From NCBI GenBank assembly GCA_012932865.1, contig SAXG01000007.1:1312434-1376433 (forward strand): a stretch of 64,000 bases of DNA, written 5' to 3'. Position 1 is the stretch's first letter; the number at the start of each line of letters is the position of its first letter. Under the pieces are notes generated by a model that saw nothing but the letters and a program-made list of their open reading frames with translations, did not search any database and was not told the origin of the DNA. Below, piece by piece: positions 1 through 11,283 of the stretch. Source of the stretch: Amylostereum areolatum (Eukaryota; Basidiomycota; Agaricomycetes; Russulales; Stereaceae). The position numbers and the translations under genes were made by a program.

Positions 1-1075
1 ACTGTTGGATCCGAGTCGGTGTACAATTGTAGATGTGGACAGCAGCTTCGACTGCATACTGCCAGAATCCTAAGCTAAGGCCAGCGTGGTGAAGCATAGC
101 CATCGCCTTTTCAAGGATCGTACGATTAAATTGTTCCACTCGTCCATTAAGTTGTGGCGTGTATGGCACAGACATATGATGTTCTATTCCCAGTTCTTTG
201 AACCGATCCTCGAGTTCCCAACTAGTGAACTCCCCTCCATGATCTGAGTGGAAGATTCCTATCTTTTCGCCCGTCTGATTTTCGGCCCATGCTCTGAAGT
301 GCTTGAACACTTTCACGAACTCGCTTTTTGCCTTCAGATAGTAGATAGCACCAAAAGATGAACTATCGTCGAGGAATGTAGCCATATAGGTATTTCCTTG
401 GATCAATTTTATACGCATGGGTCCTGCTAGGTCAGAATGAATCTTTCCTAACACCCGTGTAGCGTGTTTCTCTGAAACCGGGAATGTTTGACGTGTTGAC
501 TTTCCCATCTGACAACCATGGCAGTGATCAGAGGGACGAGATGCTGGGTCAACGTGCACTCCTTTGACAACGTCTGGTGTTAACTTTGTGAGTATACCAT
601 GAGAGACGTGTCCAAAACGTTGGTGCATAATGTCCGCCGTAGTCATTTTGACCTTGTCTGCTTTCGCCGAGTTGACCATTACTGTGGGCACAGGGTGTAA
701 CGTGATCCAGTATACATTTTCCTGCTTTGTGACGTGCCCCACAGTAGTGTCTCCCTTTGAAATGGTGCGTCTGCCAGACCCACGGAGCTCAATGGTGAAA
801 CCCCGTTCCTCAAGCATGCCAACCGAAATGAACCGGTGCATAGCGAGAGGGGCATGGAGGACCTTGTTCAGGGTAACCTCCATTCGTTTCCCTTCAACAA
901 CAGAGACCGCGCGCACCGTGCCAATGCCTATATAGGTCATCTGGCCGCCATTTCCGAGTGTTATTGGACGCGAGTCCTTTAACGGTGTGTATGACTTGAA
1001 ATCGCCTCGGTGCGGGGTTACATGTTGTGAACAGCCAGAATCCAACATCCAACTGGTGTGCCCAGGGGCGATATA
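1..1075 (-). CDS. Ty1/copia pol, protease to integrase, partial at window edge
   Basis: The minus strand is open from just after a TAG codon (1076-1078) to the window edge. Its translation has, in order, an aspartic protease signature (LDSGCSQH), a GAG-pre-integrase zinc finger ending in HCHGCQMGK, and an rve integrase core with Asp in HSDLAGP, Asp in HSDHGGEF and Glu in NGRVEQFNRTILE. These are the protease, HHCC and DDE elements expected of copia pol, in the usual copia order. Reverse transcriptase and RNase H would lie beyond the left edge. No stop or frameshift was found in these 358 codons, so this part is well preserved. It would act in virus-like particles to process gag-pol and insert cDNA. 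Confidence 0.9.
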
Positions 1076-2707
1076 CTAGGAAACCTTCATGTCATTGGCG
1101 TCCGAAGACGAAGACGCCTGCAAGGTATTTACAGTAGGTCCCCCGCTGCCGCCCCCTCCACCTTTCTTCTTCGCCTCTTCCTCATCCTTCTTGCGCTTGC
1201 GACATTCAGCCCTTTTGTGGCCAGGCTTGTCGCAGTAGTAACATTTGACGTCCTTGTTGTTTTTCTTCTGCGCAGATGACGATGATGGGAATCCTCCTCC
1301 CTTTCCTTTTCCTCCTGCCTTGGAGAATGCGAGGGTAGCGACTTTACCCTTGCGATGAGACTCCTCCTCGATGATGCGAATGAAGATGTCTTCAGAATTC
1401 ACCTTGGTGATGTCAGGGAAGGAGTTGAGGATGAAAGGAACTAACTCCTGGAAGGAGTCAGGGAGAGCCTTGAGGATGACGAAGGCGTGGAACATGTCGG
1501 ATAGTCCGAGACCATTATCGCCTAGAATATTGTACTCCTCCGTCATCTTGTCGATTTGAGGATGAAGAGGCTCCGACTCGGAGAGGCGATGTTGTTGGTA
1601 GAGATCGAAGCTGGTGAATGCGGTCATGATGCCAGGTCTGGAGTAGATCCCCTCCAGGACCTCCCAGGCGCCATAGGACGATGTGCAGTACTCTATCTTT
1701 CTGCTAGAGCTCTTCACGAGTGGCTATACTCGTGAGTACCTGTATGAGTACCTGTAAGGCACATCCGTGGGTATTGCCATCCGCGGATACGAGTACTCGT
1801 GTGCCTGATACTCGTGAGAGTACAGGTATGACTTTTGAGCTCACAGGTTACCTGTGCAAGTACCTGTCAAATACCTGTCAGGTACTTTGGCAGGGTTGAT
1901 CTTGACATAATTACAGATAATAGCTGTTGGATTGATATAAGCATTCTCTCTTGTAGATCCTTATGTACTGTTGTTTCTATTGTGGCCCCTTTCTCATCTA
2001 TTTCCTCTCCTCCCCTCACATATATAGCTGAAAGCCTTGTGTGGTATGCTGTATCATACTCTGATACAAGTTTACCTGTACTTAAATGTTACTAGCATTA
2101 TCCTTGCCTTGAAGATGGAGTGTCAATATGCCTAACAGAGCTTCCAAGATGAGTCTAAGAAGGCCACTACTGCTGCTTGTATCATATTTTCTAGGAACGA
2201 CAGGTACTTGTCATACCTGTGTATCCGCGAGTGGGAGTATCCGTGCCACAGGTACCTGTGTGCCTGATACTTGTGAGAGTGGGAGTATAAGATCTGGAGC
2301 CACAGGTACCTGTCTCAAGGTTGCAGGTATCTGTAAGAGTGCACTCGTGAAGAGCTCTACTTTCTGCGCACAGCAGTGATGCAAGCAAGCTTGAGAAGAC
2401 CAAAGGCTGCATCATCATCATCTTCCCAGTCTCCTCTGACTTCATTGTAGTCTTTGCCAGAGAGAGTGGAGAGTTCCAACTTGGGCGCCGATGTAATTTG
2501 GATGGTAAGTTCACCCTTGGCTTCCACATCCTTCTTCTTCTTCTCGAAGCCAGTGATCTCTGTGCTCGTCGAGGGACGAGGCTTCTGGCTATTGATGACG
2601 CGCCACAGCTTCCTGCTCTGCAGCAGGTCCTGCATGTTGCACGACCAGGATTTCCAGTTCGTCGCATCAAGTTTGACGAAGCTGGAAGGGAGCGAGTTTG
2701 AAGACAT
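1076..2707 (-). pseudogene. Ty1/copia gag, interrupted by a MITE and ended by TAG
   Basis: Gag begins at the ATG complementary to 2705-2707 (MSSNSLPSSFVKLDATNWKS), a typical copia/UBN2 gag start. It continues to 2368, is interrupted by a 655-bp MITE, and resumes at 1696. Removing the element and one target copy restores a single frame. The later part has UBN2-type sequence and a CCHC zinc knuckle (CYYCDKPGHKRAEC) followed by a basic and Ser-rich tail. A TAG at 1076-1078 then separates gag from the protease frame, which continues in phase. The TAG could be a point mutation of a single gag-pol ORF or a readthrough site; sequence alone does not decide. Confidence 0.85.
1705..2359. mobile_element. 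hAT-like MITE inserted in copia gag
   Basis: The 655-bp element has terminal inverted repeats TAGAGCTCTTCACGAGTG and an exact 8-bp target duplication CTTTCTGC (1697-1704 and 2360-2367). Eight-base duplications and TAGAG termini fit the hAT superfamily. The interior has no transposase frame but is rich in subterminal motifs of the type ACAGGTACCTGT and CTCGTGAGTA on both strands, which may be transposase-binding arrays. It disrupts the copia gag frame, so it arrived after that element. It is non-autonomous and would need an hAT transposase elsewhere in the genome. Confidence 0.85.
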
Positions 2708-3763
2708 GATAAGTCTTGGTGGCGATAATCTGGGTTGAGGAGTGGTCAGACCCAGATCCCCAAAGTCGCAAAGAGGCAGCAACCCTCCCCTGTGTCTGTA
2801 CTCTAAACCAGAAACCCAAAGGTTCCTGCTCTGCCTCGACGTCCATGCACGCCTATAGTACTTGTATGAACAATTATAGTATGTGATGCGCAGTTGTAAC
2901 AGGTGCTCCAGGGTGGATTGACTACCTCCCTCTGGATTGGGACACCTAAACCGGTCCGCACTTAAGGGCACCAGCCAACCATTCACAAGCACCTATAGCG
3001 TCACGCTAGGCTCCCCTAGCACTTGCCTAATTACCTAAGTATAGTAATTATGTACTGGCTTAGCGATGACACGAGCATCGCCAGAGGACCTTCCTGCCAG
3101 CTTCCTCAAGTGAGGTCACTTGGTTTCAGGGTGCTATGACACTACACGTCCTAAGACGTCTTCAGGGCGGCTGGGAACGAAACGCCCGCACGCAACCTGG
3201 GTAAGTAGAAGACCATGCCCTTAATGGGCCAAACTGTATCGTAGCGCGCAGAGGGACGGAGGACTAGAGGACTCGCAACGGCTTCTGCCTGCTTCAGGGC
3301 TCCCTCTCCGCGCTCGCGTTACCCCTTCAGGGTGAGGACACAATGCAAGGCCCGGGGCCAAGCAAATTGGGGAGCGAGTGGGACAAATGAATGTTACTCG
3401 CCTTTGAAGAACTTTGTACGACTTGAGGGCTAGATAGATAGGCCAGGGCCCATAACCTGTTGAACAGACTTATCCAAGTCAGTGAGACGCTATAGTAAGG
3501 TATGTAAGCAAGAGAGAAATAAGTAGAAGGTATAAAGGTTTGCTCACCTCAGTCGAAGGGATACTTCGAGTGAGGAGGCAGGACGAAATACGAGAGCCTT
3601 ATATACCCAAACCGCTGTGCTATAAGAGCCAATCATAAAAGGCGTAAGAAAGTGGTGCCATAGTGTAGCATAATTAATCAGCGCCAAGAGTGCGCTCAGT
3701 CATCTGTGAAAGTGTACAGTAAGAATCACATGCTCCGCACAGCCTCGCACAGCCGATTCCATA
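2708..3763 (-). repeat. copia 5' leader and probable 5' LTR
   Basis: This stretch lies directly upstream of copia gag and has no convincing coding frame. On the minus strand a TATA box (GGGTATATAAGG, 3597-3608) is followed by pyrimidine-rich sequence, as expected for U3/R of an LTR. Exact LTR ends cannot be fixed, because the partner LTR is outside the window. The right boundary runs into the truncated 5' end of the DUF6532-like gene. Confidence 0.5.
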
Positions 3764-3870
3764 TTGTTCCGGTTCTTCCCAGAACCTTCCGTTCCTTTCC
3801 GTCACATATTACATAATGTAGTTGAAGCTAGAGATCGTCCGCATTACTATCTTCAACACGGATACTATAG

Positions 3871-5413
3871 CGTCCTACATGGCTCTCCAGTGCAAATTCG
3901 GCTGTGTCTTCAAGCCCATCTTTTGTTCCCATTGATCCTTGCCTCAATTCCCCTCAAGCCGTTGCGGGACCATCAACTTCTAACACAGCTCCTTCTCCTC
4001 CATCTGCCGTCCCTCCTGTTGCCCCGGTCTCGGCTCCTCTTCCTCCACCCATTCCTGTTTCTGTCCCCGCCACTGTTCCATCCGCTGCCGCTGCCACCGC
4101 CACGGCTCCTCCTCCTGCCACGGCTCCTTCCACGGCTCTTTCTGTCACAGCTGTTGATGCTGCCCTCGGAGAGCAGGTCCAAGTTAACGAAGATACCACT
4201 GGAGGTAATGTCCGCCAGAGATACCTTTGGCAAATTTTAGGTCTCGTAGGCGACCAATTTGTCTCTGATGCTGAAGGTCCTCTAGTGGCCGGCGTGATCA
4301 ACCTTCCACCAGCAACAGTCGGAGGCGAGTTTCCGGAGAATACAAACTTGGTGCTGGGAGGCCCACATCAGCGGATGTCACTTCGAGTGCAATCGCACAT
4401 CGTTCAACTTGGAATCCGCGGCACTTTTGTTCAGATTATATACGAGATCCTTCTAGTCCACGGGTTTCCTGATGCGACACTCAGTGAGACATTCTCGCGC
4501 AATGCACTGATCCGAGCGGCATCTCTCCGCGATATCTGTATCGACATGCACTGCCGTTTGCTCTAGGAACCTGGGTACATCAACCGTCTCATTCCCTTGG
4601 TAAGTCAGTTTGGATTTTTCCTGGCAGCACGGTTCTCAGACCATTTCGTACTAGCCCATCGCTCGCATTGGTATCTTTCACTTGAAGTTCAAGGAATCCA
4701 GCGACAATCACATCGTCGGAATGTACAACCTGCTTCCTGAAGGGGAGCAGAGTCAAGCCGCAGCAGCTTTTGCTGTCCGGGATTATAACTACATATTCCG
4801 TCGCAACTCTCCGGTGTGTTTTCACTGGTCATGTCTCTGTAGGTTTCTACTGACTTATAGTATCATACTGTAGGATGGGTTGACTGGGGCTGTGCACCGT
4901 GGGCAACCTTACCGTCACCCAATTGGGATCACAATTCTTCACCAGACCATTTTCGCAAAGGGAATTCCAGACGGCTTCCACGATAGGCTCCCGTTTACAA
5001 TTGACTCGGTAACTAATGAGCATCGCATCGAGCTCCTGAAGGCAATAGTTGCACTGGCATTTACAGCGGTGAGCGACTCATTTTGATCTCAATATGATAA
5101 ACCTTTGCTTATCCTTGTGTAGGTTTACGCATCTCTGCACGAGCGTCAATCCGGGCATCATGTCAAGTCCGATTTCTCAGCGGGGACATACCTGGATGTG
5201 TACGGTGGCCATATTGCCACTTTGAACGAGATAGAGAATACTCGCCCCCCATTCTACCACAGCTTCATGTCCGGTTTGTACATGGCGGCTTTGTAAGTTG
5301 TTTCCCTAGCTTTTCAATCCATTCCACTCATTTATCTGTCTAGAACGGGCCCTTTGTCAGTGCTGCCCGCCCCAGGTGTTCCTGCTGCATTGATTGACTA
5401 TAATGATGAGTAG
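3871..5413 (+). pseudogene. DUF6532-like basidiomycete gene, 5' truncated, one nonsense codon
   Basis: Five coding blocks (to 4599, 4655-4813, 4874-5068, 5123-5292, 5344-5413) are joined by four GT-AG introns of 50-60 bp and end at TAG 5411-5413. The start is missing: a stop lies at 3868-3870 and no in-frame ATG follows. The N-terminal part is Pro/Ala/Ser-rich. The rest (EPGYINRLIPL, HPIGITILHQTIF, SDFSAGTYLDVYGGHI) resembles the DUF6532-type conserved domain widespread in Agaricomycetes, whose function is unknown. An in-frame TAG at 4564-4566 breaks the first block. The neighbouring copia LTR probably removed the 5' end. The family call is from motif memory and is moderate. Confidence 0.65.
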
Positions 5414-5785
5414 ATGTGTGTCCCCCTCCCATTATGCTTATGTTCACGTCCGCTTTAGTCGATTCTCGTAATATGTGTTCGTGTACAATGGTTCTCGCTC
5501 CTGCTCTATTTTCCCTCGCATCCGTAGCTTCATCCCCCCCTCCGCTCATTCATTAACACTTAGTTTACAATCCGTGCCTCGTGCTAATGTATGAAAAATG
5601 GATACCCGGTTTCTCTAATGGTGTCTGAGCAAGCCCCAAAAGCTGTGACAAAGGCAGGACAACAGTATCTAAAAGTGAACCAAACCTATGTTGTGAAAAT
5701 GCTTGGATGCTGTTGAGATCAGTTTGAGACCACTGTTGGTGTGCGGCTGGACCAAGATTGTACCGTCTTGAGAAACCATTAGCCG
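5414..5785. other. intergenic, no gene seen
   Basis: This is the spacer between the 3' ends of the DUF6532-like remnant and the first F-box remnant. I see no conserved coding frame, repeat with ends, or RNA gene here. Confidence 0.5.
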
Positions 5786-6456
5786 CTAAATTAGATCTAG
5801 TAGTAAGAGGACATTCCTAAACACGTCAAATCCTCTAACTCGCCGTTTAGGTCCAATATCCTCCAAAAAGATCCAATTCGCACGAGAGGTTTTTACAGAT
5901 GCAGCTCTCTTGTTCCGGGAAGTAGAGGGAGGAATGGGCCTGCAGGGTGGTGAAGGAAGAGAGGTTGGGGAGGCTGAACACGATGGACGAGAGCGCTTTG
6001 AAGTACGGTTTCCCAATTTTGCCCCGGCCTCGACTGCCGCCGATTTCGCATATCATGTGCCGGATGGAGGCGGGGACGAGAAAGGCGTCGTCGGACGTGG
6101 CGGAGTCTTTTGAGGGGTCGATGTCCCGTTGGAGTTTGTGTATATTTCTGGTGGTGGTGAATACAATGTCTGCTGGGTGGTAGGTGGCGATCAGGGTTTT
6201 GAACCATTAGTTGATGCGACGGAGGGAGGCGTGGATGAGGATGGAGGACCGAACATTGCGGATTGAGGGCGAGGCGGGAGAGATAGGACTTTCGAAGTCT
6301 GCGTCCGAGTATAAGACTTTCAAGCGAGGAATATCGGTCACGATGTTGATGATTCATATCCATAGCTCAGGCGGGAGCGGACTCTGCCAGGCGTCGCGAG
6401 TTTAGTGTGTTGTATGTTAGGGCTGGTTGGGAGCTTACCCACCATCGTATTTTCCA
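5786..6456 (-). pseudogene. F-box/LRR-like paralogue, truncated and with stops
   Basis: The copy starts like its paralogue at 7318-8595: a short first exon (MENTM, ATG complementary to 6454-6456), one intron, then the F-box-like helix LPPELWI. Stops follow: TGA directly after that motif, and TAA after HASLRRIN. Homology to the paralogue continues through IATYHPADIVF and PYFKALSSIVFSLPNLSSF, then ends near 5786. The remaining two thirds of the LRR part is absent. It was once an SCF-type substrate adaptor candidate and is now a decayed tandem duplicate. Confidence 0.75.
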
Positions 6457-7317
6457 TATCGGTAGCTTTCTGTAGCCCTTGTTTTAGGATTGGTGGCGGC
6501 TTTTTATAGGCAGGACTTGGGCAGGACGGCGTGCAGTTGGAGATCCGTCGACGTGCTGTGGTAGCAGAGGTTCGGGAAAGCGGGCCGTCGTGTGCTGTCA
6601 GCCTGTCCCTCGAGTCTCCAATCTTCTTGAAGTTTTCTTCATATACATACTTATTCTATCACAACAGAAACACCATAGAAACTTTTGTCCACTCCCGTAA
6701 TCAAACCCCCTCTCGTCTCCTTTCATCCTTCCACCGGTGCCGTTAGAAAAACATCAAGATGCCTGAGTGCAAGTGGCACACGGCACGAACACAGATTTTC
6801 GCCGTCATGTCTGGAGAAGAGAGGGGATAGCGAGTTATCGGGAAAGAAGGAAAGCAAAGACATTGAATGGTAGCACGGGTGGCATCACGATGCTTGTATT
6901 ACAGTATCAGGAAGAGTATATGCGCACGCGCAATGCGAGAACACACTATCATTATCAAGGAGTCCAGTGAGCTTGATCGCACCACCGGTGGCCTTGATAC
7001 GTACCGGTCAAGGTGATATTCTTCTTCACGTAATCCTGCCCTCTGCGTCATGTTCGTATTCGTTGTGTTTGTGGAAGGGCGAGCTGGCAGGCATGTATGT
7101 TGGGCTAATCATAGACGGATGGAAATGGGTTATGGAGGTGGATGGTGAGTGGAAGAGCCTGGGTGCGGTCCAGAAGGGAGCTATTTATACCGGAGGTGTG
7201 TGTGTGGATGGCAATGAGGTCAAGGAGTCAGAGGATCCGAATACGAGCGGCAGCGTCCGTTGAACTAGGGTCTCACACACCGCAGGGCGGATTTTAAACT
7301 TGTCCAGAAATATCCCT
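6457..7317. other. spacer between F-box copies, no gene recognised
   Basis: Only short, unconserved open frames occur here. The presumed promoter of the 5786-6456 copy would lie at the left end. I see no LTR, TIR or RNA gene. Confidence 0.4.
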
Positions 7318-8595
7318 CTAGCGTTGAAAACACCAGCCCGGCTCGTCGTCGATGGTGCACCTTTCCTCGATGAGGCGCCCCGAGCGCAACGAGAGCACGC
7401 CATCCGCCTCCGCGTGTATCTGTCCGTGCACGACATCCAACACCGGGTTCTCCGTGAACTGCAGCATCCTTATCTCGTCCGTGCAGGCCTGCAGCATTGT
7501 CTTGAGGGCAAGGAATAGCTCGGTCGCGGCGGTAGCGTATGCAGCGGAATTTTCCTCGATCTCGAGGATGGAGAGCATGAGGTGCGCGACATTTGGGGGG
7601 AACGGGCGGCGGAGCGCGTTGATCATGACGGTCGGCGCGCACTGCAGAGCGAAGTGGGTCAGCCGTGGGAACATCCCTTCCGGGAAGAAGTCCTCGTCTA
7701 CGATGTGGTAGTTAACGATCATGCAGAGGTGCATGAGGGACGATGCGCCCTGTGCGGCGTCCTCGAGCCAGAGATGCACTGTGGGCGGAATGAGGTACAG
7801 GCGCAGTTGGCGGAGGGCGGGGTATATGGGATCACCTGGATGGAAGATGATGGGGCCTTCGACACTGAGGTTGGCGGGGTATGGCCTCTGCAGAAGGTGG
7901 GCATCGTCACAGACGATGAGCGTCTCGAGGTCCGTTGCCACTTTCCGGAACACATGAAAAAACGGGCGACACCAGAGCAAACCGTCGATGTCCAGCTTGT
8001 GCACAGTGCGTGGGAAGCGCTCACTCCCTGAGATATGAATCGTGGAGGGGGGTGTCCGCAGGGATGAGGCGTTATCTGGACGGATGGTGGTGACGGAGAG
8101 GAGGTTAGAGAGATGTACCGCGATTGATACGAGCAGCTCAGAATACGACACCCGAGAAAATGTGTCCCCTCGTTGCCCACTTCTACGATCAAGTGTCGGA
8201 CTGAGGAGAGGACGAGGAAGGCGTGGTCGGATGTGGTTGAGGCTTTGGAGAAGTCGACTTGCCGTTGGAGTGTGAGCACGTTCCTCGGGGTAACAAACAG
8301 AGCGTCCGTGGCATGGTACGTGGCGATCAGGGCTTTGAACCATTGGTTGACGTGGCGGAGAGATGCGTGGGTGAGGATGGAGGATTGCACGTCGTGGATC
8401 AAGAGCGCTACTGGGGGAACGAAGCTTTCAAAGTCCCCATCCGAGGATGAGTCGCTCATGCAAGGAATATATGTTGCTGCATCGATTATCTGTGTCCACA
8501 GCTCCGGCGGGAGGTGACCCTGTCACCAAGCGTCCGAGTTTAGCGCCATTGGTCTGTGGTAGCTGGGAAAACTCACACACCGTTATGTTTTCCAT
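7318..8595 (-). pseudogene. F-box/LRR-like protein, full length but frameshifted
   Basis: Exon 1 encodes MENIT (8595-8581). An intron (8580-8520, GT-AG) follows, then exon 2 opens with GHLPPELWTQIIDAATYIP, an F-box-like helix typical of basidiomycete F-box proteins. Exon 2 runs through an LRR-like C-terminal half to a stop at 7318-7320. Near 8140-8190 the homologous frame changes: the N-terminal part ends at VRHLIVEVGNEG in one frame, and the part from SYSELLVSIAVHLSNLLSV onward is in another. Comparison with the paralogue at 5786-6456 shows no room for an intron there. This is therefore a one-base indel in the gene or in the assembly. Expected role: SCF ubiquitin ligase substrate adaptor. 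Target unknown. Confidence 0.75.
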
Positions 8596-8982
8596 ACATT
8601 CACTTTTGCGGGAGAGTGTGTTATTCCTAACGGTAACCTGATGTAGAACATATACTGTGCGGAGGCAGCAAGTGGTGGGAAGAGTTTGGAGGAGACTTCA
8701 TCGATCCATTAATGGGGTGTAAACCGGGAAGATGGGCCGCTGCGTATATACGAGTCAGGTTCGTGACTTTTTGCCATCTCTCCTTGGTCTCTCCCACTGC
8801 CAGGTCTCTCCTCTCCATTGTGGACACACGCATTCCCCACGGACAGTGCACCGACACACATACAGTTCCCGCTCAATGTGGCGCTATCATCTGTGCTGTC
8901 TCCCGTGCTCACGTACCTACCACTCTGTGTGCTGTAAACCCCCGCTTTTGCCACCGCTCACTCACGCTCTCTGGATCCTGCC
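8596..8982. other. intergenic, no gene seen
   Basis: This is upstream sequence of the F-box copy, with only low-conservation frames. It ends at the target duplication of the solo LTR. Confidence 0.4.
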
Positions 8983-9491
8983 TGTTACAACTCAATCAAG
9001 GTATTCCATTTCCTGTTGCCCTAATAGGAAGGGCGTCGCTAAACAACGGATTACGACTGTGCCCCAGCTCGTAACCATTCCAACAACGCAACCACGACGA
9101 CGACCCAGGTCGTCGCCGTCTCGACAACACAGCCACGACTGGGTCCCAGTCGCGTCCCCGTAGATACTTGATACGACCATTACCAAATGTACATATATTT
9201 ACTCGACCTCCTTTCTTATAAAAGGAGGCTCAACGAGCGAACCATTCCCCAGCTCGTTCTCTTTGTAAATACAGGACTGTTCTAACTAGAACCTCCTCTT
9301 AAGAATACTAAAGAGAATCTAACGCAAACCAAGTCGAAGGCTCGCCTAAGTCTTCCGTGAAGACTTACTGCTTCGCTTATCGACCTTAGCCTTCGTATAC
9401 CCGAGACATCTGGATCACCTGATCCCACTTCTCATACGCAAGAGTACTGTAGCCTGAGCCGCTTGTCACGTGATAAGGACCGTCCTTAACA
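8983..9491 (+). mobile_element. 509-bp solo LTR
   Basis: The repeat begins TGTTACAACTC, ends CCGTCCTTAACA, and is flanked by an exact 5-bp duplication CTGCC (8978-8982 and 9492-9496). A TATA box (CTTATAAAAGGAGG, near 9213-9226) and a downstream CT-rich region place U3 and R on the plus strand. No internal region is present, so LTR-LTR recombination has removed it. Whether the parent was gypsy or copia cannot be told. Confidence 0.85.
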
Positions 9492-9605
9492 CTGCCCCAC
9501 CATAACACGCGTCCTCACCCCTTCCCCATGTCACACACCTCGCCATTTTGATCGTCGAAGAGGCGGAGGAGGAGGGGAAGGAGGGGGAGTTTTGGAGGGC
9601 CAATG

Positions 9606-11116
9606 CATCAGCAAAATAACACATTGAGTTGGGGTCTCTTTTGATGAGTTGCTGAGTTGAGCAACCGACGAAACACCCAAAACAGCCAAACTCTAAAACT
9701 TGTCTGAAACCCAAGTCTATTGGGGGGTTGGGGAAACTCAAGGCCCAACTGGGGTTAACTGATACTAAACTTCTGTACAATACATACCGAACCTAGGCTA
9801 CTTCCAGTATTATTTTGCTTGTAAACCAGAATCACTCATTTAAAAGGACATGATAACACTTTTTATATTATCAACTATATAGTATAACATATTATAACAA
9901 ATGTTAATCTACAACATCGGGCGGCAAGAGCGGGACAACAAGGACGAGATGAGGGGCAGCAAGGGCAGGGCAACTAAGGCGACGGGAGCAAGGCGACGAG
10001 AGCAAGGTGGGGCGGGGGGAGTGAGGCGAGGCGAGGCTGAAGGGGTGACATAGGCGGAAGGAGTGAGGGGGCCGTGAGGGTGACGTGGGGGGTGAGGACG
10101 TCATGGGCGGCGCAGGCGTTGCGGGTGACCGGGGCATCGAGGGCAGCGAGGGTGGCGCGGGCGGCGAGGGCGTCCTGGGTGGCGCGGGCGTCGCGAGTGG
10201 CGCAGGCATTGCGAGTGGGGGCATCGGGGGCGTTGCGGGTGATGCAGGTGGCGAGGGTGATGCAGGCGTTGTGGGTAACGTGGGCGGCGAGTGTGCCGGG
10301 GGTGATGCGGGTGTTGCGGGTGACGGGGGCATCAAGGGAGTCACGGATGACGGGGGAGTCGCAGGTGACACAGGCGTTGCAGATGACGTGGGCGGCGAGG
10401 GTGATGCAGGCGTTGCGGGTGACAGGGGCAACAAGGGCGGTGAAGGCAGCGAGGGGGTCGAGTGCATCGAGGGTGATGTGACGAGGGCAGTGAGGGTGTT
10501 GCGGGAGATGGGGGCGTTGCAGGAGATGGGGGTGTTGCGGGAGACGGGGGCGTCGAGGGCGTTGTGGGGGATGGGGGCGTTGCAGGCGACGGAGGTGACG
10601 GGGGCATTGAGGGTAGCGGCGGTGGTGAGGGTGTTGCGGGAGATGCGGGCGGCAAGGGTGTCGAGGGTGATGCAGGCGGCGAGGGCATCGAGGGTGATGT
10701 GGGCGGCGAGGGTGACATGGGTGACGGGGACGTTGAGGGCGGAGAGCGTGGCAAGGGCGGAAAGCGTGTTGAGCGTGTCAAGGGCGACGCAGGTGTTGCA
10801 GGTGACGGGGGCAGCGAAGGTGTCGAGGGTGTTGAGGGTGACGGGGACAGGGAGGGAAGACAGAGGATGGGGGTGGTGGTTGTCTACAAGAGTGTGAGCT
10901 GGCACGGTGGCAGAAGTGCCCTGTGAACTGTCTCACGGTCAAATGTCTTTAGAGCAGGCCTAATGGAACCTTCGGGCAAATCCCGACACCCGCGCAGGAA
11001 GTTGCCGAGTTTCACGAGGACTTCCTTAACGGGACAACTCGGCAGAACCTCGCAAGAAGCCAACCGGGCATCAAACCCATGGAAACTTCCCAACCCAATG
11101 CGTGAAGTTGCTGATG
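9606..11116. mobile_element. TIR element with minisatellite core, copy A
   Basis: The 1511-bp unit has inverted termini of about 29 bp, starting CATCAGCAA and containing ACAYTGRGTTGGG near position 16-29. It shares ends and layout with copy B (12658-22302). Left end: an AT-rich shoulder. Middle: a long G-rich minisatellite. Right end: a conserved block with TTTAGAGCAGGCCTAAT, matched by TTTAGGGCAGGCCTAAT in copy B. TG on both sides could be a 2-bp duplication. No transposase is encoded. Class II and non-autonomous is the best reading, but the superfamily is unresolved. Confidence 0.65.
10040..10900. repeat. G-rich degenerate minisatellite in copy A
   Basis: About 860 bp of imperfect repeats, with units near 12-24 bp related to GTTGCGGGTGACGGGGGCAT. 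The strand is strongly G-over-C skewed and free of stops in several frames. The resulting long Pro/Thr/Ala-rich (minus) and Gly/Val-rich (plus) frames are artefacts of the repeat. Confidence 0.85.
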
Positions 11117-11283
11117 TGGATGCAGCAGTGCTGCAGGGGGACGTGTTGCAAGTGTGGGTCGATGTGATTGGGCAGCTGGGTGCTCGTGCAGGGGAGTGTG
11201 CGAGGCTTGAGACGGTCAAGGTGTTAGAATGGGAGTTTGTGTGTGTATTGGGGTATTGGGTGGATCAAGGAAATGTGATTTGA
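11117..11283 (+). pseudogene. C-terminal fragment of an F-box-family protein
   Basis: The frame DVIGQLGARAG...WEFVCVLGYWVDQG up to a TGA at 11281 resembles the C-terminus of the split F-box gene on the opposite strand (NMIGELRARGN...MVVRDFRKWVSKG). Copy A of the TIR element is inserted immediately upstream. No N-terminal counterpart was recognised left of that element. Confidence 0.45.

Noticed and set aside
9904..10926. Long Pro/Thr/Ala-rich and Gly/Val-rich open frames on both strands
   Set aside because: They are products of the G-rich minisatellite in TIR copy A; several frames are open at once and composition follows the repeat.
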